22,626 nt of DNA, taken from positions 1 through 22,626 of the forward strand of contig JADLGZ010000048.1 of the NCBI GenBank assembly GCA_020849075.1, in the 5' to 3' direction. The position numbers and the translations under genes were made by a program. Each line of letters begins with the position of its first letter. Position 1 is the stretch's first letter. The notes below the pieces were generated by a model. The model did no database searches. It was not told where the DNA came from and was given only the letters and a program-made list of their open reading frames with translations. This DNA is from Fimbriimonadaceae bacterium (GTDB taxonomy: Bacteria > Armatimonadota > Fimbriimonadia > Fimbriimonadales > Fimbriimonadaceae). Positions 7,251-13,848 of this stretch are shown here, in pieces.

Positions 7251-8132
7251 CTAGCGACTGGGTGCGCCTAGCTCGCGTTGGAAAAAGGTCACCACACCAT
7301 CTTGGAAGAGGTCCCACTTGGCTTCATGCTTGAGCCCTGCAAGGAGCACGAGTTGTCTCCGCACTTGGGCTTTGCCCAGAAGCGAAGCCAACGTCTGTGA
7401 TTGCTGAGCCGGGACGGTATCATCGTTCACTCCATGGACTAGCCAAGTCGGAGGAGCATCCGGAGAAACATAATTGACTGGAGAAGCGGCACGGGCTAGG
7501 TCCTGCAATTGCTCCGGATCGCCGCCCAAGAGCTGGGTCTCGGGGGAGGATTGCCCAACCAAATCAGACCGCACATTCCGTTGTGCTAGGCGATACCGAT
7601 AGATCCCCAGCACATCGGTGGTTGGCATGACCCCAGCCACTGCTTGAACTCGAACGGGATTCGTGCCCTTTTCGGTCATTGCGTCCCCAGCGTAGGCGGT
7701 CAATAGTGCCAAATGCGCGCCAGCACTCATTCCCCATACGCCGATGCGACTGGCATCTACGCCCCATGCCTCCGCATTCTCTTTGATCCAGTTAATAGCG
7801 GCTCGGACATCGTGCAGTTGCGCAGGAAATGGTGATTCCTGGCTGAGGCGATAATCGCTCTGAAAGCAAACATATCCACGTTGGGCCAGCTCGTATTGAA
7901 TTGGGTTTGGGAGGTCCCGGCGCCCATCACGCCACGCACCCCCGTGCAAGAACAAGATCGCAGGAGCGGCCTGACCACCCAGAGAGCGACGTGACTTGAT
8001 CACGTCTATCTTGAGCTCAATCCGATCCCGAGTCGCAAACGTGATAGATCGTGTTGCCTCCAAAGAACTTGGCAACGACGATCCCGATCCACCACTTGCA
8101 AGCGCCAGGATAGCCCCGGCAAAACATAACAC
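7251..8132 (-). CDS. Secreted alpha/beta hydrolase, BD-FAE/esterase-lipase type
   Basis: The protein has the oxyanion-hole motif HGGAWRDG, the nucleophile elbow GMSAGAH (GXSXG), an aspartate in VHGVNDDTVP and a late histidine in LKHEAKWD, giving a full Ser-Asp-His triad in the usual order. These features place it in the alpha/beta hydrolase group that includes carboxylesterases and feruloyl/acetylxylan esterases. The N terminus, MLCFAGAILALASGG, is hydrophobic and could be a short export signal, though it lacks the usual basic residues. GTG 8132 is the only start, because an in-frame TAG lies 5 codons upstream. Length is 293 residues. TAGAAT (8147 to 8142) lies 9 nt before the start. The natural ester is unknown. 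Confidence 0.78.
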   Translation of the reverse strand: MLCFAGAILALASGGSGSSLPSSLEATRSITFATRDRIELKIDVIKSRRSLGGQAAPAILFLHGGAWRDGRRDLPNPIQYELAQRGYVCFQSDYRLSQESPFPAQLHDVRAAINWIKENAEAWGVDASRIGVWGMSAGAHLALLTAYAGDAMTEKGTNPVRVQAVAGVMPTTDVLGIYRYRLAQRNVRSDLVGQSSPETQLLGGDPEQLQDLARAASPVNYVSPDAPPTWLVHGVNDDTVPAQQSQTLASLLGKAQVRRQLVLLAGLKHEAKWDLFQDGVVTFFQRELGAPSR

Positions 8133-8171
8133 GTCCCATCCATTCTAACACGCGCCAGCTATAATAGTGCG
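8133..8171. promoter_or_regulatory. Divergent promoter region, hydrolase / DnaA-N-like gene
   Basis: In this 39-nt gap the minus strand has TAGAAT (8147 to 8142) 9 nt before GTG 8132, and the plus strand has a perfect TATAAT (8160-8165) 6 nt before GTG 8172. Transcription from TATAAT would begin at or beside the GTG. No -35 consensus is evident for either direction. Confidence 0.55.
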
Positions 8172-8783
8172 GTGGCCATGACCGCGGACGCACAGGGAAT
8201 ATGGAGCGAGGTTCTGCCCGAGGTCCGCAATGGCGTGACCGGCGTGGGTGTTTGGCAGGCACTAAACAACACCGTAGCCGTAGCCTCGGAAGGTGATTTT
8301 TTCGTCATCGGGCTCCCGCCCGAACTTGGTGACCTAGCGGGTCACCTGCGACTCCCGCAAACTAAGACGCTCATTGAACGACTTGTCGGCCAGAGACTTG
8401 GGCAATCCGTAACGCTTCGCGTGATTGATGGAATCACTGCTCAAGACTGGGAGAACGCAAAGCGTCGAGACGTTGAGGCAGCTAAACTTCAAGAGCAGGC
8501 AATGGCCCGCCAGCGTGCGGATATTCAAGCCCGCAGCAATTGGGAAGTCGTATACGAGCAAGTAAGCCGGAAGTATGCCAGCCTTGCCAATAAATCCATG
8601 CCTCAGGTCCGAGCCAAGTTTTTCGACGAATGCGTTAGTCTGATGGTTGAGAGCCTCAAGACGATCCCGAAGGATGACGAGAACGGGGAACGCAATTACG
8701 CGAGATGCATTGAGCGTATCGCCACCTATGCCGATTTGCCTTCGACCTTTGTCGCCCTTCGGGTGCTCGAGAAGACTTCCTAG
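8172..8783 (+). CDS. Protein with DnaA domain-I-like N terminus, no ATPase domain
   Basis: Residues about 9-92 follow the pattern of the DnaA N-terminal domain: IWSEVL at the start, a central W, an acidic strand GDFFVIGLP, a helix with LIERLVGQRLG and a final strand VTLRVIDG. DnaA domain I mediates self-association and binding of DnaB and regulators. Here it is followed not by an AAA+ motor but by a charged helix (about 95-135, KRRDVEAAKLQEQAMARQRA) and a helical C-terminal segment to residue 203 that I do not recognise. The start is GTG 8172 (6 nt after TATAAT) or ATG 8178. The gene converges on the MBL-fold gene with a 4-nt gap. A role as a replication or DNA-binding partner is inference from fold resemblance only. 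Confidence 0.55.
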   Translation: MAMTADAQGIWSEVLPEVRNGVTGVGVWQALNNTVAVASEGDFFVIGLPPELGDLAGHLRLPQTKTLIERLVGQRLGQSVTLRVIDGITAQDWENAKRRDVEAAKLQEQAMARQRADIQARSNWEVVYEQVSRKYASLANKSMPQVRAKFFDECVSLMVESLKTIPKDDENGERNYARCIERIATYADLPSTFVALRVLEKTS

Positions 8784-8787
8784 CCCC

Positions 8788-9552
8788 CTAAATTGGGAGC
8801 TCAAGTCCGTCATAGGCTAGACGGATATTGTCGGGTAACTCATCTCTCTCAACAAGGTCGTGGTCGTAGTCATGGCTAAGGTGCGTGAAGTAGGTCATAC
8901 GCGCCCCAATCTCGCCCGCTACTTCAAGGGCTCGCTCAAAATGATAATGATTGGGATGAGGCTTGCGGCGTACTGCATCTAGGATTAGGGTGTCGAGTCC
9001 TTCTAGGAAGCCCCGGGCTTTTTCAGGGATCTCGTTTACATCGGTAAGGTACGCAAGACCCCCCACGCGTAAGCCCAGAACAGGGGTCGGCCCATGCATG
9101 ACGACGAAGATCCGGACCTCCATCCCGCCCACGTCTAGGATCTCGGGGACATCACGAAGTTCAAAGGTGGGGACATGAACATCACCCAACGGGGGCTCAA
9201 AGGCATACTTGAAAACTCTCCGCAGAACCTGCTGGTCGTGTGGTTGAGCGTAGATAGGCATACAGCTCTTCGACCGCAGTTCAAAGCAACGAAGATCGTC
9301 CATTCCCATGATGTGGTCAGCATGAGTGTGGGTAATCAGGACGGCATCAACCATCTTCACGTTGGCCCCGAGGAGTTGAAGCCGCATTTCTGGGGTGGCG
9401 TCCACAAGCAGGTTCCCGGTGGGCCCCTTTAGCAAAAGGGAGGAGCGAGTTCGCCAGTTCTTCGGGTTAGCAAGAAACTCTGGCGAGTAGTCGTAGCCCA
9501 AGGAGGGGCAACCATTGCTGGTACCCGAACCTAGGATGACTGCCGTATTCAC
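8788..9552 (-). CDS. MBL-fold metallo-hydrolase, PhnP-like
   Basis: The 254-residue enzyme has the metallo-beta-lactamase metal motif THTHADH at 74-80, an N-terminal GSGTSNGCP loop typical of the PhnP-like phosphodiesterase branch, an upstream LLVDATPEM strand, the downstream HGPTPVLGLRVG histidine, the acidic ligand in YLTDVNEI and the late FTHLSHD histidines. PhnP cleaves phosphoribosyl 1,2-cyclic phosphate in phosphonate breakdown, but no phn gene is nearby and related proteins act on other phosphodiesters. The GTG start directly follows the TAG stop of atpC with no spacer, so translation probably re-initiates there. The start is well fixed because the first beta strand (AVILGSG) begins at residue 4. 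Confidence 0.82.
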   Translation of the reverse strand: MNTAVILGSGTSNGCPSLGYDYSPEFLANPKNWRTRSSLLLKGPTGNLLVDATPEMRLQLLGANVKMVDAVLITHTHADHIMGMDDLRCFELRSKSCMPIYAQPHDQQVLRRVFKYAFEPPLGDVHVPTFELRDVPEILDVGGMEVRIFVVMHGPTPVLGLRVGGLAYLTDVNEIPEKARGFLEGLDTLILDAVRRKPHPNHYHFERALEVAGEIGARMTYFTHLSHDYDHDLVERDELPDNIRLAYDGLELPI

Positions 9553-9957
9553 CTACTTCTGGCGAGCGGCTTTGATGCGATTCATTGCGCGGTCCATCGC
9601 CTCCGCAGCTTCATGGAGACTGAGCCGACTGCTTTCGCCGCGCAACGCCCGGCGGGCCTCATCCAGTTCCTGCTCCGCTTCGCGAAGGTCAATCTCATTG
9701 GCCAAAGCGGCTCCCTCGGCGATAACAATGACTTGCTCACCGCTAACTTCCATGAATCCACCATCCACAACGACCGAATGATTGAGATTGCTCGTGTCCT
9801 TAAACTCTAGGATGCCTGGCTTTAGGGAAACGATGACAGGGACATGTCCCTTTTGGACACCTAAGTAGCCCTCGCTGCCTGGTGCGATGACCGAAGATAC
9901 TTCGGTCTCCACGACCTTGCGGTCTGGCGCAACAACAGAAAGGGTAAATGAACTCAT
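9553..9957 (-). CDS. atpC: ATP synthase F1 epsilon subunit
   Basis: The epsilon subunit sits on the central stalk of F1 and can inhibit ATP hydrolysis through its C-terminal helices. The 134-residue protein has the N-terminal beta sandwich (FTLSVVAPDRKVVETEV, GSEGYLGVQKGHVPVIVSLKPG, VVVDGGFMEVSG) and a C-terminal helical hairpin (EIDLREAEQELDEARRAL onwards). Length is normal. It normally follows atpD, but here it starts at the edge of a divergent promoter region, so it is detached from the rest of the atp operon. A minus-strand TACAAT (9973 to 9968) ends 10 nt before its ATG. Confidence 0.92.
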   Translation of the reverse strand: MSSFTLSVVAPDRKVVETEVSSVIAPGSEGYLGVQKGHVPVIVSLKPGILEFKDTSNLNHSVVVDGGFMEVSGEQVIVIAEGAALANEIDLREAEQELDEARRALRGESSRLSLHEAAEAMDRAMNRIKAARQK

Positions 9958-10012
9958 CTTGGAGTCTATTGTACCGGACGCCTAGGTCGAATCTCGGTAT
10001 ACTTGCGTCCAC
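9958..10012. promoter_or_regulatory. Divergent promoter region, atpC / uvrA-like gene
   Basis: The 55-nt gap has TACAAT on the minus strand (9973 to 9968), 10 nt before the atpC ATG, and TATACT on the plus strand (9998-10003), 9 nt before ATG 10013. No Shine-Dalgarno is clear on either side, and no LexA-type box is recognisable upstream of the uvrA-like gene. Confidence 0.5.
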
Positions 10013-11074
10013 ATGTCTGCCGACTGGATCGTCCTGCGAAATGCACGCGGCCACAACCTAAAGGGGGTGGACATCGCCATCCCAAAGGGATTACTTACCT
10101 GCGTCACAGGCGTCAGTGGAAGCGGTAAGAGCACGTTGATCCAAGACACACTCTTTCCTCGGCTGATGTACGAAATCTACGGTACGCGGGGTGCATGGGA
10201 GCCTCATGACAGCATCGATGGGTTCGCCGACATTGATAAGGTCATTGACATTGACCAGTCTCCGATTGGGCGAACTCCGCGAAGCAACCCAGCTACCTAC
10301 ACGGGCACCTTTGATATGATTCGGGACCTGATGGCCATGACCCCTGACTCCAAGATTCGGGGCTACAAAGTTGGCCGGTTCAGCTTCAACGTTAAGGGGG
10401 GGCGATGCGAGGCGTGCAAGGGAGATGGGATCCTCAAGATTGAGATGGTCTTCTTGCCCGACGTTTATGTGCCGTGCGAGGTCTGTAAGGGGAAGCGCTA
10501 CAACCGTGAGACGCTTGAAGTTAAGTACAAGGGTAAGAATATTGCCGATATTCTAGCCATGACCCTCGAAGAGGCCACAGACTTTTTCGAGCCTATTCCA
10601 AAGGTTTACCGAAAACTTCAAACTCTACTGGACGTCGGCCTCGGTTATATCCGGATGGGGCAACCTGCAACAACTCTATCGGGCGGGGAGGCGCAACGTA
10701 TGAAGCTAGCCGCTGAGCTTAGCAAACGCGATACGGGATCTACGGTTTATATCCTTGATGAACCGACGACCGGGTTGCACTTTGAGGATGTTGCCAAGCT
10801 CCTACAAGTGCTCAACAAGCTTGTGGAACGGGGCAACACCGTGATCGTCATCGAACACAACTTAGACGTGATCAAGACAGCGGATTGGATCATTGATATG
10901 GGGCCCGAGGGCGGAAACGGGGGTGGAACTGTGGTCGCCCAAGGCACCCCGGAGCTCATCGCGAAGACGGAAGGCTCGCACACAGGTACCTACCTCCGGA
11001 GCATCTTCGAAAAAAACCAAAGCTCCAAGAAAGCCGTCGTCCAGTCTCAACCGAAAGCCAAGATTAACTTATAG
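10013..11074 (+). CDS. Half-length UvrA: C-terminal ATPase domain only
   Basis: UvrA is the damage-sensing ABC ATPase of nucleotide excision repair and is usually about 940-960 residues with two nucleotide-binding halves. This 353-residue protein equals only the second half: Walker A GVSGSGKS at 33-40, the IDIDQSPIGRTPRSNPATY segment, a zinc module with C132, C135, C155 and C158, the ABC signature LSGGEAQR at 222-229 and Walker B VYILDEP at 245-251. All catalytic motifs are intact. The upstream DNA is taken up by atpC on the other strand, so there is no first half in place. The start ATG has its own -10-like TATACT. The C-terminal tail is lysine/serine-rich. It may be one part of a split UvrA or a specialised paralogue. 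Confidence 0.85.
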   Translation: MSADWIVLRNARGHNLKGVDIAIPKGLLTCVTGVSGSGKSTLIQDTLFPRLMYEIYGTRGAWEPHDSIDGFADIDKVIDIDQSPIGRTPRSNPATYTGTFDMIRDLMAMTPDSKIRGYKVGRFSFNVKGGRCEACKGDGILKIEMVFLPDVYVPCEVCKGKRYNRETLEVKYKGKNIADILAMTLEEATDFFEPIPKVYRKLQTLLDVGLGYIRMGQPATTLSGGEAQRMKLAAELSKRDTGSTVYILDEPTTGLHFEDVAKLLQVLNKLVERGNTVIVIEHNLDVIKTADWIIDMGPEGGNGGGTVVAQGTPELIAKTEGSHTGTYLRSIFEKNQSSKKAVVQSQPKAKINL

Positions 11075-11080
11075 AACAAG

Positions 11081-11698
11081 CTAGCGCTTATCAACTTCGT
11101 CTTGGCGACCTCGGCGGACAACAAGGAACTTGATTCGACCGGGATTGAAGCGCTCCATGAGTACATCAACTGCCTTATGGACGTCAACAGTGCCGCCACA
11201 GTAAAACAAGTCCACCGCAGCGTATCCATGCTCTGGCCAAGTGTGGATCGTGTAGTGCGATTCTTGGATGACAACCGCGCCGGAGACGCCCCAAGGCTTA
11301 AACTCATGAAAGCTCTCAGCAACTACGGTCGCCTTTGATTCGACCGCGGCATCGCGCATGGCGTTACCCACTCCATCTTCGTACTTCAGCGACTCGCCAT
11401 CGCAATCAAAGAGCTCAATCAGAACATGAGACCCCAAGGATGGCGACTCGCCGCTCTTGAACGGCAGACCTTCTTGGTCCTTGCCGAGCCAGTCAAGGAA
11501 CGAGATGGCATCATCACACTGGATGAGGGTCCAACCATCCGAGGTATTGACCCGTGGCGGCGCTACCGCTACCGATGGGTTCACTGGCGTACGGAAAGAA
11601 AGTAGACGCGATAACCAAGACGGTCGCGCCTTTGCAACAGGGACGAATGCCGCGCAACAAGCGGCTGCGATGATACTGAGGAGGATTAATGTGGCCAA
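11081..11698 (-). CDS. speD: S-adenosylmethionine decarboxylase proenzyme with N-terminal membrane segment
   Basis: SpeD decarboxylates S-adenosylmethionine to supply the aminopropyl group for spermidine. The proenzyme cuts itself before a serine that becomes the pyruvoyl cofactor. Here the site is QES147HYTIHTWPEHGYAAVD, with H152 and C167 at the positions of the catalytic H68 and C83 of the Thermotoga enzyme. The enzyme core begins near residue 88 (LGSHVLIELFDCD). Before it are 87 extra residues: a hydrophobic helix (about 2-22, ATLILLSIIAAACCAAFVP), a basic stretch and a linker containing SDGWTLIQCDD. TTG 11698 is the first start in the frame after a TAG at 11819-11821; a TTG at codon 88 would give a standard-sized core enzyme. 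A structured leader with a terminator lies directly upstream. Confidence 0.85.
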   Translation of the reverse strand: MATLILLSIIAAACCAAFVPVAKARPSWLSRLLSFRTPVNPSVAVAPPRVNTSDGWTLIQCDDAISFLDWLGKDQEGLPFKSGESPSLGSHVLIELFDCDGESLKYEDGVGNAMRDAAVESKATVVAESFHEFKPWGVSGAVVIQESHYTIHTWPEHGYAAVDLFYCGGTVDVHKAVDVLMERFNPGRIKFLVVRRGRQDEVDKR

Positions 11699-11710
11699 GG
11701 CAGTTTCCCG

Positions 11711-11744
11711 ACAAAAGAAAAGGCCCGATCCTGAATGAATCGAG
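11711..11744 (-). terminator. Intrinsic terminator immediately before speD
   Basis: On the minus strand CTCGAT (11744-11739) pairs with ATCGGG (11729-11724; 6 bp including one G-T) around a 9-nt loop, followed by CCTTTTCTTTT (11723-11713). It lies 14 nt upstream of the speD TTG and downstream of a strong promoter, so it would end a leader RNA unless read through. The stem is short, but the T-rich tract is convincing. Confidence 0.65.
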
Positions 11745-11958
11745 CGTGATGGCGGTACCGAATAACCTGCGTAGCGTTGTGGAAAAGCCCCATCTTCTTG
11801 GTGTAAACCGTCAGATTTCTAACCAGCCCCGCGGCATTACCCGCGTCAGTACCCAGTCGTCGCTTTTCCATCTACTGCTAAGTCATGTTCTCCGGAACTT
11901 GCATCCCCAGTTCGCCAGGTCTTTCTTTCGGAAACCCACGGACCCCCTCAGATGCGGT
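11713..11958 (-). ncRNA. Candidate structured leader RNA or small RNA upstream of speD
   Basis: The predicted transcript runs about 245 nt from a consensus promoter to the terminator before speD. In minus-strand order it contains: a GCATC/GATGC stem (11955-11951 with 11905-11901) enclosing nested GGTC/GACC and TTTC-CGAAA-GAAA pairs; a GTTC-CGGA-GAAC hairpin; a perfect 9-bp helix TGGAAAAGC/GCTTTTCCA (11870-11862 with 11788-11780) enclosing a CGCGG-GTAATG-CCGCG hairpin (11845-11841 with 11834-11830). Several independent perfect pairings point to a folded RNA rather than a coding stretch. I compared it by eye with SAM, preQ1, c-di-AMP, c-di-GMP, TPP and cobalamin riboswitches, 6S RNA, tmRNA, RNase P and SRP RNA, and recognised none. 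Confidence 0.55.
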
Positions 11959-11963
11959 TTGGG

Positions 11964-11992
11964 ATTGTACCTACAGCAACGTGATCTGTCAA
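11964..11992 (-). promoter_or_regulatory. Consensus sigma-70-type promoter for the speD leader
   Basis: TTGACA (11992 to 11987), a 17-nt spacer and TACAAT (11969 to 11964) form a near-perfect housekeeping promoter on the minus strand. The expected start is an A near 11958. It is the only promoter in the window with both consensus boxes at ideal spacing, and it lies 266 nt before the speD start codon. Confidence 0.8.
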
Positions 11993-12048
11993 GTAATGAA
12001 CCCAACTTACACCCATGCTAAGGACGATTCCAGCAATTTGACGTACCT

Positions 12049-12090
12049 AAGATGGGACCAACGAGCCTTATGGGGCCAAGTGCCCATCTT
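12049..12090. repeat. Perfect inverted repeat at the 3' end of the ABC operon
   Basis: AAGATGGG (12049-12056) and CCCATCTT (12083-12090) form an 8-bp stem around a 26-nt loop that contains the stop codon of the ABC ATPase gene. No T tract follows on the minus strand, so it is not a typical intrinsic terminator. It could protect the mRNA 3' end or aid termination in another way. Confidence 0.4.
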
Positions 12091-12712
12091 CGAGCCGAAC
12101 GATCCGGTCAGCCTCAGCCAACATGCTCGGGTCGTGAGTTACCATCACCAATGATCCGTCGCCACGGTGTTGATTCAGCAATTGAACAACCTGTAAACCA
12201 TTAGCATGGTCTAGATTGGCCGTTGGCTCGTCAGCAAAAATGACCTTTGGTTCGCCCAAGAGGGCTCTTGCCACGCAAACGCGTTGGCGTTCACCGCCAG
12301 ATAGCTCATGTGGCAACCGGCCCTGCTTTGATTCGAGTCCCAACGAGAATAATAGTGCCTTTGCTTGCTCTCGAAAGCCTGGTTCTGGACGAGCCACCAT
12401 CACGTTCTCAAGTGCGTTGAGATAGCCTAACAGATACGGATATTGAAAGACAAAGCCAAAACTCGTCAAACGTGTTTCTGCGCGCTGGGCATCGTTGAGT
12501 TTGTGCAGGTCTTGCCCCTCAAATGTGATTGACCCAGAGGTTGGCATCTTGAGACCGCTCAAAAGATAGAGTAGCGAGCTCTTGCCACTTCCGCTAGGTC
12601 CGAGAATGCCCAAGAACTCACCCGGCACCACCTCAATGTCCACTGAACGGCATGCGAAGACCTCGCGCTCGTGGTCTCGGTACACCAAGCTCGCGCCAGT
12701 AGCACGGATCAC
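12068..12712 (-). CDS. ABC transporter ATP-binding protein, LolD/MacB type
   Basis: The 214-residue ATPase powers an exporter-like ABC complex. It has Walker A GPSGSGKS at 38-45, Q-loop Q90, signature LSGGE at 137-141, Walker B VIFADEPTANLD at 157-168 and the switch histidine H193 (MVTHD). Sequence style and length match the LolD/MacB/FtsE group that partners FtsX-type permeases. Its GTG start overlaps the permease stop as GTGA (12709-12712), so the two are co-translated and surely one complex. The transported substrate (lipoprotein, peptide or lipid) cannot be told from sequence. Confidence 0.9.
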   Translation of the reverse strand: MIRATGASLVYRDHEREVFACRSVDIEVVPGEFLGILGPSGSGKSSLLYLLSGLKMPTSGSITFEGQDLHKLNDAQRAETRLTSFGFVFQYPYLLGYLNALENVMVARPEPGFREQAKALLFSLGLESKQGRLPHELSGGERQRVCVARALLGEPKVIFADEPTANLDHANGLQVVQLLNQHRGDGSLVMVTHDPSMLAEADRIVRLEDGHLAP

Positions 12713-13848
12713 ACCAACCTCCGTTCCACAACGCCGACCGGGTCAAATCGCCGGAACCTTGTCCATAGGGTGAGCAGAGCCGCCGAGAAAATGGCGATGG
12801 GCACCGGGATCGTGTAGGCTAGGGCAGTTCGATCCGTGATATCCAGGGCGTAGGCATTGGGATACATCAGCCAATGATCCACAACGTTGAGCATGGCGAT
12901 TGAACAAATCACTCCCAGAAGCCAACCGCCAATCACTACCAAAGCTGTTTCCTTGATCACGCGAGTTACGAGGGTCTTCGTGCTGTAACCCAGGGCTTGC
13001 AGTAGAGCAAACTCATGTGTCCGTTGGCCCAAGTAGATGTTGATTAGCATTCCCATCATCAAGGTGATCACAACCACCAATATGCCAATAACAACGTCTA
13101 ATATTTTGTACAAAGTCTTAAACATTTCATTGGCCTGCCGCTCTATTTCAAGGTAGCTGATGACCTGAGTACGGTCGCCCTTGAAGCGGCGCAAGGCCCA
13201 TCGGTCCATTTCGGCTTGCCGAGCCGGATTCTTGGCGGTGACGAGTATGAAATCAATGGGTGGGAAGTGATTCATGGTGTAATACTCTCGATCCGCGAAC
13301 ATGAACCAGTTCGAAGTCCTAGCAATCCCGACCACCTTCACATTCTGGGGCGAGTAGGCATCCTGTCGGTCTGGGCCGAGGAGGATATCCCCAAGTTTCA
13401 GCTTCAAGTTCCGACTCACGGGTTCGCTGATGACCGCTTCAGGACGGCCCACCTCAGGCAGTCGGCCCACTAGGCTGGTTGTCCCCATTCGCTTGAGCAC
13501 ATACTCGAGGTCCGGCCGATCAAAGGCAATCACAACAAATTGCCACTTCCCTACGAGGGCTTGTACCTCCGTACTACTAGCCCTGCAAAGGGCGAGGCGG
13601 CCAATCGGAACCGGGCATTCTTTCTCGATGATGCGCTTGATCTGGGGTGTTCGATCTGCCTCACCCCTGGGCGTCACCCCCATCATCAGGCTCGTGTACT
13701 TGTAGATCGTCTTGACGCTGAGGGGAATTGAGTTGATGAGGCTTACGATCGCGCAGATCAGCAGCACGGCCAACACGATGACGCCCATAAGGGGCAAAGT
13801 GCGGCTGGCATTTCGCCGCAGATAAATGGGCGTACCAAGAGGGTTCAT
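12709..13848 (-). CDS. ABC transporter permease, FtsX/MacB-like
   Basis: The 379-residue protein has the four-helix FtsX layout: one N-terminal helix (about 19-40, LMGVIVLAVLLICAIVSLI), a large extracytoplasmic domain to about residue 245, then three helices (VVIGILVVVITLMMGMLINIY and two more near the C terminus). The cytosolic coupling segment GQRTHEFALLQALGYSTK is typical of MacB/LolC/E permeases and contacts the ATPase. Only one permease gene is present, so the complex may be a homodimer. The start ATG overlaps the stop of the upstream fusion gene as ATGA (13845-13848), and the stop overlaps the ATPase start. Confidence 0.88.
   Translation of the reverse strand: MNPLGTPIYLRRNASRTLPLMGVIVLAVLLICAIVSLINSIPLSVKTIYKYTSLMMGVTPRGEADRTPQIKRIIEKECPVPIGRLALCRASSTEVQALVGKWQFVVIAFDRPDLEYVLKRMGTTSLVGRLPEVGRPEAVISEPVSRNLKLKLGDILLGPDRQDAYSPQNVKVVGIARTSNWFMFADREYYTMNHFPPIDFILVTAKNPARQAEMDRWALRRFKGDRTQVISYLEIERQANEMFKTLYKILDVVIGILVVVITLMMGMLINIYLGQRTHEFALLQALGYSTKTLVTRVIKETALVVIGGWLLGVICSIAMLNVVDHWLMYPNAYALDITDRTALAYTIPVPIAIFSAALLTLWTRFRRFDPVGVVERRLV

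Noticed and set aside
11075..11092. AAGCTAGCGCTT as a terminator between the convergent uvrA-like and speD genes
   Set aside because: The stem is only four base pairs with no T tract on either strand.
11686..11871. Open frame of 61 codons on the minus strand inside the speD leader
   Set aside because: Its 3' part covers the terminator hairpin and T tract and runs past the speD start; its start codon region forms one arm of the 9-bp RNA helix; no Shine-Dalgarno and no recognisable family. RNA structure explains the region better.
11689..12021. Open frame of 110 codons on the plus strand opposite the speD leader
   Set aside because: It lies antisense to the promoter and structured RNA, has no family resemblance, and its composition looks like chance.
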